A stretch of DNA of 7,604 bases from Gemmatimonadota bacterium (GCA_022573095.1 JACZUR010000107.1:1-7604), one strand, 5' to 3'; shown: positions 1 through 7,024, counted from the first letter of the stretch. Numbers and translations are program-made. The notes: generated by a model from the letters alone, not told the origin.

Positions 1-501
1 CACTGGATCAGAATGGCGTCGGAACAGGTGGCCTTTCAGGGATTGCCAGCCCGCGTGTGCTGGCTTGGCATGGGCGATCGAGCCAAGTTCGGGCTTGCCA
101 TCAACGAACTGATTCAGACCGGCGAAATCTCCGCGCCCATCGTCATCGGTCGAGACCACCTCGACACCGGATCGGTGGCGTCGCCGTTCCGGGAGACCGA
201 GGGGATGCTGGACGGTTCGGACGCCATCGCTGATTGGCCGATACTCAACGCGCTGCTCAATACAGCATCGGGTGCTTCCTGGGTTTCCTTTCATCACGGT
301 GGAGGTGTCGGGATCGGTAACAGTCTGCATGCTGGGCAGGTGATCGTGGCCGATGGTACTGATGATGCGGCGCGCAGATTGGAACGGGTATTGAACAACG
401 ATCCTGGAATCGGTGTTGCGCGGCATGTCGACGCCGGCTATGAGGGAGCCATCGAAACAGCGACGGCGCACAACATCAAGATTCCCATGAAGGCGGTTTA
501 G
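1..501 (+). CDS. hutU: Urocanate hydratase (urocanase), C-terminal part
   Basis: Urocanase is the cytosolic, NAD+-dependent enzyme that hydrates urocanate to 4-imidazolone-5-propanoate, the second step of histidine degradation. The frame is open from base 1 and ends at TAG 499-501, giving about 166 residues of a protein that is usually about 550 long, so the N-terminal two thirds lie outside the window; the ATG at 13 is internal. The family signature FQGLPARVCWLG is present (normally FQGLPxRICW) and carries the active-site cysteine. It is followed by GDRAKFGLAINELI, by IVIGRDHLDTGSVASPFRE, by the NALLNTASGASWVSFHHGGG stretch and by SLHAGQVIVADGT, all typical of the C-terminal half. The C-terminus (IKIPM) ends where urocanases normally end, so nothing is truncated on that side. 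hutI follows directly, as in many hut operons. Identification is close to certain. Confidence 0.97.
   Translation, partial: HWIRMASEQVAFQGLPARVCWLGMGDRAKFGLAINELIQTGEISAPIVIGRDHLDTGSVASPFRETEGMLDGSDAIADWPILNALLNTASGASWVSFHHGGGVGIGNSLHAGQVIVADGTDDAARRLERVLNNDPGIGVARHVDAGYEGAIETATAHNIKIPMKAV
489..496 (+). promoter_or_regulatory. Candidate ribosome binding site for hutI at a CTG start
   Basis: GAAGGCGG inside the last codons of hutU differs by one base from the consensus AAGGAGG core and sits 8 bases before CTG 505. That CTG is the only near-cognate initiation codon between the hutU stop and ATG 580 in the hutI frame. This supports, but does not prove, initiation at 505, probably coupled to termination of hutU. 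Confidence 0.4.
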
Positions 502-504
502 GCG

Positions 505-1770
505 CTGGCTACTCTCTTAGTTGGTGCAAGACAGGTTGTTACCTGCCGCGGGCCCGCCCGGGCGCGGCGGGGACCAGAGATGGCCGATCTGGAGGTTCTG
601 GACAAGGACCCGGCTGTCTTGATCGATGACAACGGATATGTAGCCGATGTGGGTCGGCGCTCCGATCTGGAAATTCCCGGCGAGTGTAGTGAAGTAGAGG
701 TCGACGGGGTGTTGTTTCCGGGTTTTGTAGACTCTCACACTCATTCGGTATTTGGAGCCGCCCGTCTCGCGGATCATGAGCGGCGAGCACGGGGAACCGA
801 CTACATGGCCATCGCTGCCGAAGGCGGCGGAATCCTTTCCTCTGTGCAGAGCGTGCGGGAGACCAGCAAGGAAGATCTGAAAGATCTCACGACTCGACGT
901 CTCAACGTCTTGGCAACTCTGGGTTCAACCACGGTCGAAGTAAAATCCGGTTATGGTCTCTCTTTGGAAGCGGAGCTGAAACAGCTCGAAGTCATCGATG
1001 AAGTGTCCGGTAGCGCGCCCGACATCATTCCCACGTTCTTGGGAGCGCACGAAGTACCGGCGGAGCATCGAGAGAGGCCCGACGAGTACGTTGATCTCGT
1101 GGTCAACGAGATGATGCCGGTTGTGGGACAAAAGGGGTTAGCACGCTTCTGTGATGTTTTCTGCGAACCAGGCGTATTCACGGTAGACCAGTCCCGCCGG
1201 GTTTTGGAGGGTGCGCGGAAGTGCGGATTGATGCTGAAAATTCATGCCGACGAACTGGATGGGTCGGGTGGCGCGGAACTGGCGGTGGAACTCGGCGCTG
1301 TGAGCGCGGATCACCTCGCGGCAATCTCGCCCGGCGGGATAGAGGCGATAAGCCAAAGCGACACCGTAGCAGTATTTCTGCCGGGTACCATGTTGTTTCT
1401 AGGGAAGAGTTGCGTCGCGCCGGCCCGCCAGATCATCGCAGCCGGTGGGGCGGTTGCCCTTGCCACTGACTTCAATCCCGGGAGTTCTCCCGGCATGAGC
1501 CTCCCGCTCATGGGTGCGATGGGCGTTTCTCAGTTGCGCATGTTACCTGCGGAGGCGGTTGTCGCCATCACCGTCAATGGAGCAGCGGCTGTCGGGGAGG
1601 CAGCCACGCGCGGTCAGATAGCTGCTGGGTTCCGCGCCGACCTGACGCTTGCGTCGGTGAGAGACTGGAGAGAGTTAGTCTACTGGTATGGTGTAAATCT
1701 GGTTTCCCGTTCTTGGGTGAAAGGCTCGCCTTGTCACTCAGGCTATGGTTCCGTAAATTACCTTTCTTGA
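505..1770 (+). CDS. hutI: Imidazolonepropionase, probable CTG start
   Basis: This zinc amidohydrolase opens the ring of 4-imidazolone-5-propanoate to give N-formimino-L-glutamate, the third step of histidine degradation. With a start at CTG 505 it has 421 residues, normal for the family. Metal and active-site residues are visible: GFVDSHTHSVFG (His78 and His80), FLGAHEVPAEHR (His182), LKIHADEL (His247), SADHLAA (His270) and ATDFNPGSSPG (Asp322). As I recall, the Bacillus enzyme binds zinc with His80, His82, His249 and Asp324, so numbering from the CTG agrees within two residues. The first ATG (580) would give 396 residues and drop LLVGARQVVTCRGPARARRG, which looks like the conserved first strand and loop of HutI. 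The hutU stop is 3 bases upstream and the frame is the same. The C-terminus runs roughly 13 residues past the usual VNLVxxVWVKG end. The function is certain; the start is not. Confidence 0.93.
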   Translation: MATLLVGARQVVTCRGPARARRGPEMADLEVLDKDPAVLIDDNGYVADVGRRSDLEIPGECSEVEVDGVLFPGFVDSHTHSVFGAARLADHERRARGTDYMAIAAEGGGILSSVQSVRETSKEDLKDLTTRRLNVLATLGSTTVEVKSGYGLSLEAELKQLEVIDEVSGSAPDIIPTFLGAHEVPAEHRERPDEYVDLVVNEMMPVVGQKGLARFCDVFCEPGVFTVDQSRRVLEGARKCGLMLKIHADELDGSGGAELAVELGAVSADHLAAISPGGIEAISQSDTVAVFLPGTMLFLGKSCVAPARQIIAAGGAVALATDFNPGSSPGMSLPLMGAMGVSQLRMLPAEAVVAITVNGAAAVGEAATRGQIAAGFRADLTLASVRDWRELVYWYGVNLVSRSWVKGSPCHSGYGSVNYLS

Positions 1771-1800
1771 ATGAGTTCGCGCACAATTCAACTCTCGTAG
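1771..1800 (+). other. Nine-codon mini-ORF between hutI and the TPR gene
   Basis: An ATG directly follows the hutI stop (TGA then ATG) and opens a nine-codon frame, MSSRTIQLS, closed by TAG at 1798-1800. The stop lies 12 bases before the proposed CTG start of the TPR gene. It resembles a leader that could keep ribosomes moving from hutI to the next gene, but it is short enough to arise by chance, and no peptide family is recognised. Confidence 0.2.
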
Positions 1801-1803
1801 GTT

Positions 1804-1808
1804 GAGGT
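1804..1808 (+). promoter_or_regulatory. Candidate ribosome binding site for the TPR gene
   Basis: GAGGT lies 4 bases (5 from GAGG) before CTG 1813, a slightly short but workable spacing. The alternative start, TTG 1855, has only GCAAGCACGAG before it, which is a poor match. The site therefore favours the upstream CTG as the initiation codon. Confidence 0.4.
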
Positions 1809-1812
1809 AACA

Positions 1813-3786
1813 CTGAATCTTCCTAAGCTAAAAGACAAGGCCCGCAAGCACGAGTTGAAGGATCAGGTAGACAAGGCTATAGCTGTCTACGCAGAGATCG
1901 TCCGCAATCTGGAAGGCACCCCGGAGATGGACGCCGAGCTAGCGCTCTACAATAAACTCGGCGACTTGTATCTGAAGAAGAACTCGGTTAACGACGCGGT
2001 CGAGATATACGAGAAGGCGGCCCGCAGATATACCGAGACCGGATTCCCCAATAACTCCATAGCACTCTATAACAAGATCCTCCGTAGCGCTCCCGGCAGG
2101 ACGGAAGCGTATTTGGAGCTCGGCAAGCTAATGATCGAGCGCCGTTTCACTCCGGAGGCCAAAAAGCATTTCCGAGAGTATGTCGAACGGATGGATAAGA
2201 ACGGCAAGACAGACTACGCGTTCGACGCTCTGAAGAAATTTGCGGATTCCTCCGCTAACACCGAAGACACGCGCGTAACCGTCGCGGAACTGCTGGAGGA
2301 GATGGCGAAGACCGATGATGCCCGGGAACAACTGGCGAAGTTGTATGCCGAGGCAGAGTCGGAAGGGGACGAGCGCAAGGTCAGGAGAACGCTGGAGAAG
2401 ATGAAGGCCATCGATCCCGACTTTAAACCGGAGGCGCACGAAACCGCGGACGCGGGCGCTAGCAAATCCGTTCCGGGATCTAGCGACATCGTCTTCCTTG
2501 ATTTCGACGCAGTAGAGGAACCTGCCGCCGAGGACAGCCCGGCGGCCGTCGAAACCGAAGCAGCAGCTGTTGAGGGTATTGAAACCACCGCCGTCGAAGG
2601 TCTGGGCGCCCAGGAGGAAGTGGCCGTCGGCGGTGACGATCTGCAGCTTGAGCGGAGTGGAGTCGAGGAGGGACTAGACCTCGAACCGAGTGGCGCGGCC
2701 AGAGAGTCGACTGCTCTTGATTTGTCGCTAACGGATGAAGACATCGACCTGGCGCTCGACATGCCGGAGGATCTCGAAAAGCCCGGAGCGGTGGCGGCCT
2801 CTGAAGGGGCGCCGACGCTGGAGGAGCTGCAAAACGCGGTTTCCGCGAACCCGGAGAATCCAGCAACACGACGCGAGCTGGCTGAGGCTCTGATTGAAAA
2901 CGGCGATAGGCAGAGAGGAATAGAGGAGTTGGACGCTGCTATGCAAGGTTTCCAGTCTGCGAAGGACTGGAATCATGCCCTCGCGTGCGCCGACTTGGTA
3001 CTTCGTTTGGACCCCAACAATATCGAGCATCACCAGAAGAAGGTGGAGTTCGTTTCTCATGTTGAAGATAAACCGCGGTTGGTCACGGCCTACCTTGCTT
3101 TCGCTGACGCATTGGTAAGGGAGGGCGACATGGCGCAGGCTCGCTCCGCCTACCTGAGTGTTTTGGAACATGATCCCGTAAACGCCGAGGCCAATTCCGC
3201 TCTGGAAACCGTAGTACCGGCGCCGGAGCCGCAAGCAGTCGCCACTCCTGAGAGTGGAGACTTCGTGGATCTAGCTGCGCTGATTCTGGACGATGAAGAT
3301 GAGCCCGCTGACAAGAGCAGCCGCATGAGAACACGGGATAGCATGGTGTCATCTGGCGATGAACAAGCCGATTTTAGTGCCGTTCTGAGCGAATTCAAGA
3401 AGGGGATCGAGGAAAACATTGCTGAGGACGATTCCGAAGCCCACTACGATCTTGGAGTGGCATTCAAAGAAATGGGTCTGTTGGATGAAGCTATCGCCGA
3501 ATTCCAGAAGGCGTTGAGAGGTTCGCAAGCCCGACTTAAGACGGCGGAAGCACTTGGAATGTGTTTCTTCGAGAAGGGACAGCACTCGGTTGCCGCAACA
3601 GTGTTGAAAAGGGCTATCGATTCTGATGAGGGCACCGACGACGACAAGATCGGTATGCTCTACTGGGCAGGGCGCTGCGAAGAAGAACAGGGGAACGGCG
3701 AGTCAGCACGGAATTACTATCAGAGAGTATTCGCTGTGGATATCCAGTTCGAGGACGTCGGTGACAGAGTTGCCAACCTCGCATAG
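1813..3786 (+). CDS. Acidic tetratricopeptide repeat protein, probable CTG start
   Basis: From CTG 1813 the protein has 657 residues; from TTG 1855 it would have 643 and lose NLPKLKDKARKHE, a leader I associate with such TPR proteins. Three helical repeat blocks are visible. Residues about 1-205 hold TPR units (for example KAIAVYAEIVRNL, LYNKLGDLYLKKNSVNDAVE and AYLELGKLMIERRFTPEAKK). Residues about 340-465 hold a second block (NPATRRELAEALIENGD, AYLAFADALVREGDMAQARS). Residues about 520-657 hold the best preserved block (AHYDLGVAFKEMGLLDEAIA, then a degenerate pair ending in NYYQRVFAVDIQFEDVGDRV). Between them lie two acidic, low-complexity linkers (about 206-335 and 466-515) with hydrophobic-acidic islands such as IVFLDFDAVEE and FVDLAALILDDEDE. 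There is no signal peptide or membrane segment, so it is probably a cytosolic scaffold or adaptor. Its partners are unknown; it opens the tight run with the prenyl synthase. The TAG stop lies 27 bases before the next gene. Confidence 0.88.
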   Translation: MNLPKLKDKARKHELKDQVDKAIAVYAEIVRNLEGTPEMDAELALYNKLGDLYLKKNSVNDAVEIYEKAARRYTETGFPNNSIALYNKILRSAPGRTEAYLELGKLMIERRFTPEAKKHFREYVERMDKNGKTDYAFDALKKFADSSANTEDTRVTVAELLEEMAKTDDAREQLAKLYAEAESEGDERKVRRTLEKMKAIDPDFKPEAHETADAGASKSVPGSSDIVFLDFDAVEEPAAEDSPAAVETEAAAVEGIETTAVEGLGAQEEVAVGGDDLQLERSGVEEGLDLEPSGAARESTALDLSLTDEDIDLALDMPEDLEKPGAVAASEGAPTLEELQNAVSANPENPATRRELAEALIENGDRQRGIEELDAAMQGFQSAKDWNHALACADLVLRLDPNNIEHHQKKVEFVSHVEDKPRLVTAYLAFADALVREGDMAQARSAYLSVLEHDPVNAEANSALETVVPAPEPQAVATPESGDFVDLAALILDDEDEPADKSSRMRTRDSMVSSGDEQADFSAVLSEFKKGIEENIAEDDSEAHYDLGVAFKEMGLLDEAIAEFQKALRGSQARLKTAEALGMCFFEKGQHSVAATVLKRAIDSDEGTDDDKIGMLYWAGRCEEEQGNGESARNYYQRVFAVDIQFEDVGDRVANLA

Positions 3787-3813
3787 AGGATTGTTTCCTA
3801 CTCGGAAGATCAC

Positions 3814-4800
3814 ATGCAACAACTAGCTCCCGTAACGCTGGCTTCTCTGCAGGAGCGGATCGAACCCCAGCTGGAAGCCGCTTACGATGAGCTGTGCCGC
3901 ATCGTGGTTACCGATTTTCCGCTCGTCACCGACGTCAATTCCCACCTGTTGCGACTCAAGGGTAAGATGTTCCGGCCCACGTTGCTACTTCTCTCAGCGG
4001 AGGCCGTGGGCGGAGGCTCGAAACGAGAAGAGACGCTGGCCGCGACGGTCGAGTTGATACATCTAGCGACGCTCGTTCACGACGATTCTGTAGACCACTC
4101 TGTCCTGAGACGGGGTCAACCAACAGTTAACTCGGCGTTCAGCCACCAGGTAGCTGTTATAATGGGAGACTACCTGTACTCCAGAGCTATTCTCGCACTT
4201 GTCTCCCTCGATGATCCGCGTCCGCTGCAGGTCATGGCGATGGTAACAAACGAAATGACCATTGGTGAAATGAGGGAACTCGATGCCTTTGACCGTCTCA
4301 GCTACGATCAGGAAAGTTACGACGCTCTGATAAGATCGAAAACAGCCTCCCTGATGTCCGGTGCCTGCGAAGTAGGCGCCCTTGCTGGTGACGGAGAGCA
4401 TCGAGAGTACCTTAAGCGGTACGGAATGCTGCTTGGAATGGCGTTCCAGGTGACCGACGATGTCATCGACTACACGGAGTCCGAATCGGTCACTGGCAAA
4501 CCATCAGGATTGGATCTACGCGAGCACAAAGTAACCCTACCGCTGATCGCAGCGCTGCCGAACATGAGTGCGAGCGAACGAGCGCTTGTGAACGGGCTGA
4601 TGGCAGATCCCGAGCCTTCTGAAGATGTCATCGCAGCCGTTGTCGATGTCGTTTCCGAGAATGGGGGGATCGGGGCGGCACGCGACCGGGCGGCCGGTCT
4701 GGCGCGCGACGCCGCGCGGGAACTGGAACATGTTCCGGATGGTGTGGCAAAGGAAGGATTGAGAGACTGCTTGACTTATGCAATCGAACGGCACAGCTAG
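3814..4800 (+). CDS. Polyprenyl diphosphate synthase (long-chain trans type)
   Basis: This is a trans-isoprenyl diphosphate synthase that extends allylic diphosphates with isopentenyl diphosphate, probably to the C35-C50 chain of menaquinone or ubiquinone. Its 328 residues match the IspB/HepT/HepS2 length. The binding motif GKMFRP is at residues 50-55. The first aspartate motif is DDSVD (90-94) followed by LRRGQPT, and the second is DDVID (215-219) after GMAFQVT. GKPSGLDLREHKVTLPLI (228-245) follows; most relatives have REGK, so the His is a small change. The residue five before the first motif is Ala85, a small side chain that in this family goes with long products rather than farnesyl or geranylgeranyl. 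The start at ATG 3814 has GGAAG 5 bases upstream. The gene is 27 bases after the TPR gene and 15 before the DUF4321 gene. The family is certain; the chain length is inferred, so no symbol is given. Confidence 0.95.
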   Translation: MQQLAPVTLASLQERIEPQLEAAYDELCRIVVTDFPLVTDVNSHLLRLKGKMFRPTLLLLSAEAVGGGSKREETLAATVELIHLATLVHDDSVDHSVLRRGQPTVNSAFSHQVAVIMGDYLYSRAILALVSLDDPRPLQVMAMVTNEMTIGEMRELDAFDRLSYDQESYDALIRSKTASLMSGACEVGALAGDGEHREYLKRYGMLLGMAFQVTDDVIDYTESESVTGKPSGLDLREHKVTLPLIAALPNMSASERALVNGLMADPEPSEDVIAAVVDVVSENGGIGAARDRAAGLARDAARELEHVPDGVAKEGLRDCLTYAIERHS

Positions 4801-4815
4801 GCGCGGGGGCAACAC

Positions 4816-5088
4816 ATGTCGATAGGCCCAAGAAAACCCGTCTTCTATATGGGAGTTCTCGGCATCGGGTTCGCCGTCGGCGGTTTTTTGTCAGCGCTGT
4901 TGGAGAGATTTTTGCCGCAATCGTCGGCTAAGACTTTCTTCACGTGGACTGTTGCCCCATCCGTAGGCCCAGTTCACCTTGACTTGCTGGTAGTCAATAT
5001 GACGCTCGGCCCTATCGGCGTACGCGTGTCTCTATTAGCTATTATAGGTGTACTTCTAGCGTATTTAGTTGCGCGGTCACTTTTTTGA
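4816..5088 (+). CDS. DUF4321 small membrane protein
   Basis: This 90-residue protein has two predicted membrane helices (about residues 9-31 and 71-88) separated by a region of roughly 40 residues with a KTFFTWTVAPSVGPVHLDLL segment. The layout of an N-terminal glycine-rich helix, then LERFLP, then KTFF, then a VHLDLLVVNMTLGPIGVRV stretch and a second helix matches DUF4321 proteins as I remember them. The biochemical role of that family is unknown. The ATG at 4816 follows the prenyl synthase stop by 15 bases, with a G5 run 6 bases upstream as a poor ribosome binding site, so translation is probably coupled. tatA begins 18 bases after its stop. The 3' end is visibly more AT-rich than its neighbours (for example TCTATTAGCTATTATAGGTG), as is common for short membrane proteins. 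The position next to tatA suggests an envelope role, but that is inference. Confidence 0.8.
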   Translation: MSIGPRKPVFYMGVLGIGFAVGGFLSALLERFLPQSSAKTFFTWTVAPSVGPVHLDLLVVNMTLGPIGVRVSLLAIIGVLLAYLVARSLF

Positions 5089-5106
5089 AGTAGTTGTGAG
5101 GCGGTT

Positions 5107-5340
5107 ATGCCAACTATAGGCCCCATGGAAGCCATTCTGGTGCTGCTTGTCGTGCTGCTCGTGTTCGGCGCGAAGCGGCTGCCCGAGGTGGGCTCTTCGC
5201 TCGGGAAGGGCATCAGAGAGTTCAAGAAGAGCATCCGCGAGGTCAAGGACAGCGTCGACGAAGTCGATAGCGGCCCGACGGTAAGTCGCCAGATCGATTC
5301 TGGTGCGGATGATGGCGAGCCGAAAAAGCTAAGCGAATAA
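5107..5340 (+). CDS. tatA: Twin-arginine translocase subunit TatA/E
   Basis: This is the small pore-forming subunit of the Tat pathway, which exports folded proteins carrying twin-arginine signals across the inner membrane together with TatC. The 77 residues show the standard order: a short N-terminus, one membrane helix (about 8-20, EAILVLLVVLLVF), the FGAKRLPEVG hinge (20-29), then an amphipathic helix (GSSLGKGIREFKKSIREVK, about 29-47) and a short charged tail. The tail is short, which favours TatA/E over TatB, although Glu8 is the residue that E. coli TatB has at this place; many TatA proteins outside Proteobacteria also carry Glu there. GAGG 5098-5101 lies 5 bases before ATG 5107, a good start; ATG 5125 is an internal alternative with no good site. 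No tatC is in the window. This is the last gene of the + strand run. Confidence 0.94.
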   Translation: MPTIGPMEAILVLLVVLLVFGAKRLPEVGSSLGKGIREFKKSIREVKDSVDEVDSGPTVSRQIDSGADDGEPKKLSE

Positions 5341-5341
5341 G

Positions 5342-5373
5342 CCCGCGCTGCGGCGGGTGCCAACGGCTCTTTT
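5342..5373. terminator. Weak, possibly bidirectional terminator between convergent genes
   Basis: Between the tatA stop (5340) and the convergent isomerase stop (5372), CCCGC 5342-5346 can pair with GCGGG 5353-5357 around a six-base loop. The T-run of the + strand (TTTT 5370-5373) is 12 bases past the stem instead of adjacent to it, although a minimal GCC-AAC-GGC hairpin at 5359-5367 lies closer to it. In the - direction the stem is followed by CTTATT. This is a plausible but weak terminator for both units. Confidence 0.35.
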
Positions 5374-7024
5374 AGAATCCTTGTGGAATTCCGGGGAAAC
5401 CGCCGCCCTCAGCTAGTTCGCGCTGTATTTCCTCGATCTCGCGTCTCCGGTCGATCAGATCGACATCCTCTCTCAAGGCTGCCAGATAACCCCTTATCCT
5501 GGAATCTCTCTCTCTCGCAGTCGCGTCCTGTCTCAGTGTCTCCAACTGCGCCAAGAATGAGCTGCTGTCAGCCACGAATCTGGAGAGGGGCATTACTGCA
5601 ACCAGCATTCCCAGATCCGACTCGAACGGTCCGGCAACTTGTCCGAACTCTCGTCCGAACGCCGCACCGATCGCCTGCGGCTGACCCAACATGTGGGTGC
5701 CGGCGTTCCGACGAGTCACCGGCCCCACACTGTCTACCGAGAACCCGGGCCGCGCGGCGAGTGAGAACAGATTGCCCTGCGGGCCTATCTCATCGAGCAA
5801 ACGCTCCACCAGCTGTCTCGCGACCTCTGTCTTCTTCGCCGTAAGCGCGGCGTTCCGTACAGTAGCTTCGATTTCCCCCAGCGGCGGCAGTTGCTCCGGT
5901 ATTACGCTGTCCAGGCGGAAGAGATAGTATGCCTCTGGGTTCTCGACCACCTGGGAGGTCTCCCCCGGCAGGGTCTCGAAAGCCCAGATTCCGACATCTG
6001 GTACTCGGAACCTCCCGATTGTGAGGCGATCCAGTTCAAACAGACGGCCGGCCGGAATAATCGGTAATCCGAACCTGTCTGCAACCTCATCAAGCGCTCC
6101 GGGTTCGATTTGCTCCGCTCCGAAGATGTCAAGCGAATCCGCCATGTCCTCAACTTCAGCGAGGTGGTCGCCGCGCAGCTCGAATGCCACGAGTATGTGA
6201 CTCGGGTTGTAGGTATCACCGTTGCGTGATTCCAACCGGATGATATGGTAGCCGAACGGCGTGAGAATCGGCTCTGAGATCTCTTCCGGATCGAGCGCGA
6301 GCGCCGCCGACTCGAATGCTTGATGAAATCGGCCTAAGGCAACCTCTCCGAGGTTTCCTCCGCTCGCGCGACTGGCGGAATCGGCCGATTCGCTCGCGGC
6401 CACTTCCTCGAAGTCAGCTCCCTCCAACAGCCGGCGGCGGATGTCGCTCGCGAGAGCCAGTGCAGCGGCGGAGTCCGCAGCGTTGGTGCGTCGCGAGACC
6501 GACACGTAGCTGACGTAGGCGGCCGCCGGTCTGCGATACTCATCCGCGTGCTCTCGATAATACGACTCTAGTTCTGCCTCGCTGAGCGCGGCTTCATCAT
6601 CCGATATGGCGGTGTTGGGCTGGATTATCGCGACCGCAACGATCGCTGAATCGTGCCCGTCACGATAGTCCCACCACAGCGAATTGTCTGAGACGTAAAC
6701 ATCCGTCGCTAATTGCTCGTAGAGCTTGACTCGCGGTATCTCGGAGCGATAGCGCGACTCGAGAGCAAACAAGAACTGCGGGTCGGCACCGGCAGCCAAG
6801 TATCTCTGATACTTCGCAATATCAAACTGACCGTCTGTCTGGAAGTCAGACGCCGACATCACCTCCGGCGGTGGACTGGTCTGGGCTGCGGCACGTACTT
6901 CTTCATCGGAAAGCCCCTTGGGCGCCACTGGTCGCGGAATTTCGGTAACCGCCAACGCTTGCTCGTCGGCTGGTGCGAGGTCGAGAGTATCCTCTTGTTC
7001 CATTGGTTGATCTTCCGATGCCAT
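5372..7024 (-). CDS. PpiD/SurA-like peptidyl-prolyl isomerase without a membrane anchor
   Basis: This 550-residue parvulin-type prolyl isomerase resembles PpiD, a folding helper for exported and outer membrane proteins. Residues 38-110 match the SurA_N_3-like chaperone part (LSDEEVRAAAQ, FQTDGQFDIAKYQRYL, and the helix running to VYVSD). Residues about 168-265 form a parvulin domain with GADFEEVAASES, SGGNLGEVALGRFHQAFESA and ISEPILTPFGYHIIRLES. Residues about 272-372 begin SHILVAF and look like a second, degenerate parvulin copy that lacks the GG-LG signature. The tail is helical, charged and ends GGGFPGIPQGF. PpiD proteins normally begin with a membrane helix and about 100 residues of chaperone helices. 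Here those are replaced by about 37 acidic, proline-rich residues with no signal sequence. ATG 7024 is well supported: GGAGGG lies 7 bases upstream. The family is clear; the cellular location is not. Confidence 0.88.
   Translation of the reverse strand: MASEDQPMEQEDTLDLAPADEQALAVTEIPRPVAPKGLSDEEVRAAAQTSPPPEVMSASDFQTDGQFDIAKYQRYLAAGADPQFLFALESRYRSEIPRVKLYEQLATDVYVSDNSLWWDYRDGHDSAIVAVAIIQPNTAISDDEAALSEAELESYYREHADEYRRPAAAYVSYVSVSRRTNAADSAAALALASDIRRRLLEGADFEEVAASESADSASRASGGNLGEVALGRFHQAFESAALALDPEEISEPILTPFGYHIIRLESRNGDTYNPSHILVAFELRGDHLAEVEDMADSLDIFGAEQIEPGALDEVADRFGLPIIPAGRLFELDRLTIGRFRVPDVGIWAFETLPGETSQVVENPEAYYLFRLDSVIPEQLPPLGEIEATVRNAALTAKKTEVARQLVERLLDEIGPQGNLFSLAARPGFSVDSVGPVTRRNAGTHMLGQPQAIGAAFGREFGQVAGPFESDLGMLVAVMPLSRFVADSSSFLAQLETLRQDATARERDSRIRGYLAALREDVDLIDRRREIEEIQRELAEGGGFPGIPQGF

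Noticed and set aside
546..567. Strong GC hairpin (CCGCG pairing with CGCGG, inner CCC with GGG) upstream of ATG 580, a possible attenuator
   Set aside because: It lies inside the HutI coding homology and is explained by codons for a Gly/Pro/Ala/Arg-rich segment that is normal near the HutI N-terminus; no T-run follows.
580..582. ATG 580 as the hutI start
   Set aside because: It would cut off a conserved-looking N-terminal strand; it is kept only as the alternative start.
1221..1469. 82-residue + strand frame within hutI
   Set aside because: It is an arginine- and glycine-rich shadow of hutI in another frame.
1855..1857. TTG 1855 as the TPR gene start
   Set aside because: It has a poor ribosome binding site and would remove part of the first helix; CTG 1813 fits better, though not conclusively.
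2214..2762. 182-residue - strand frame opposite the TPR gene
   Set aside because: It is a serine-rich mirror of acidic and alanine-rich codons on the + strand, with no ribosome binding site or recognisable domain.
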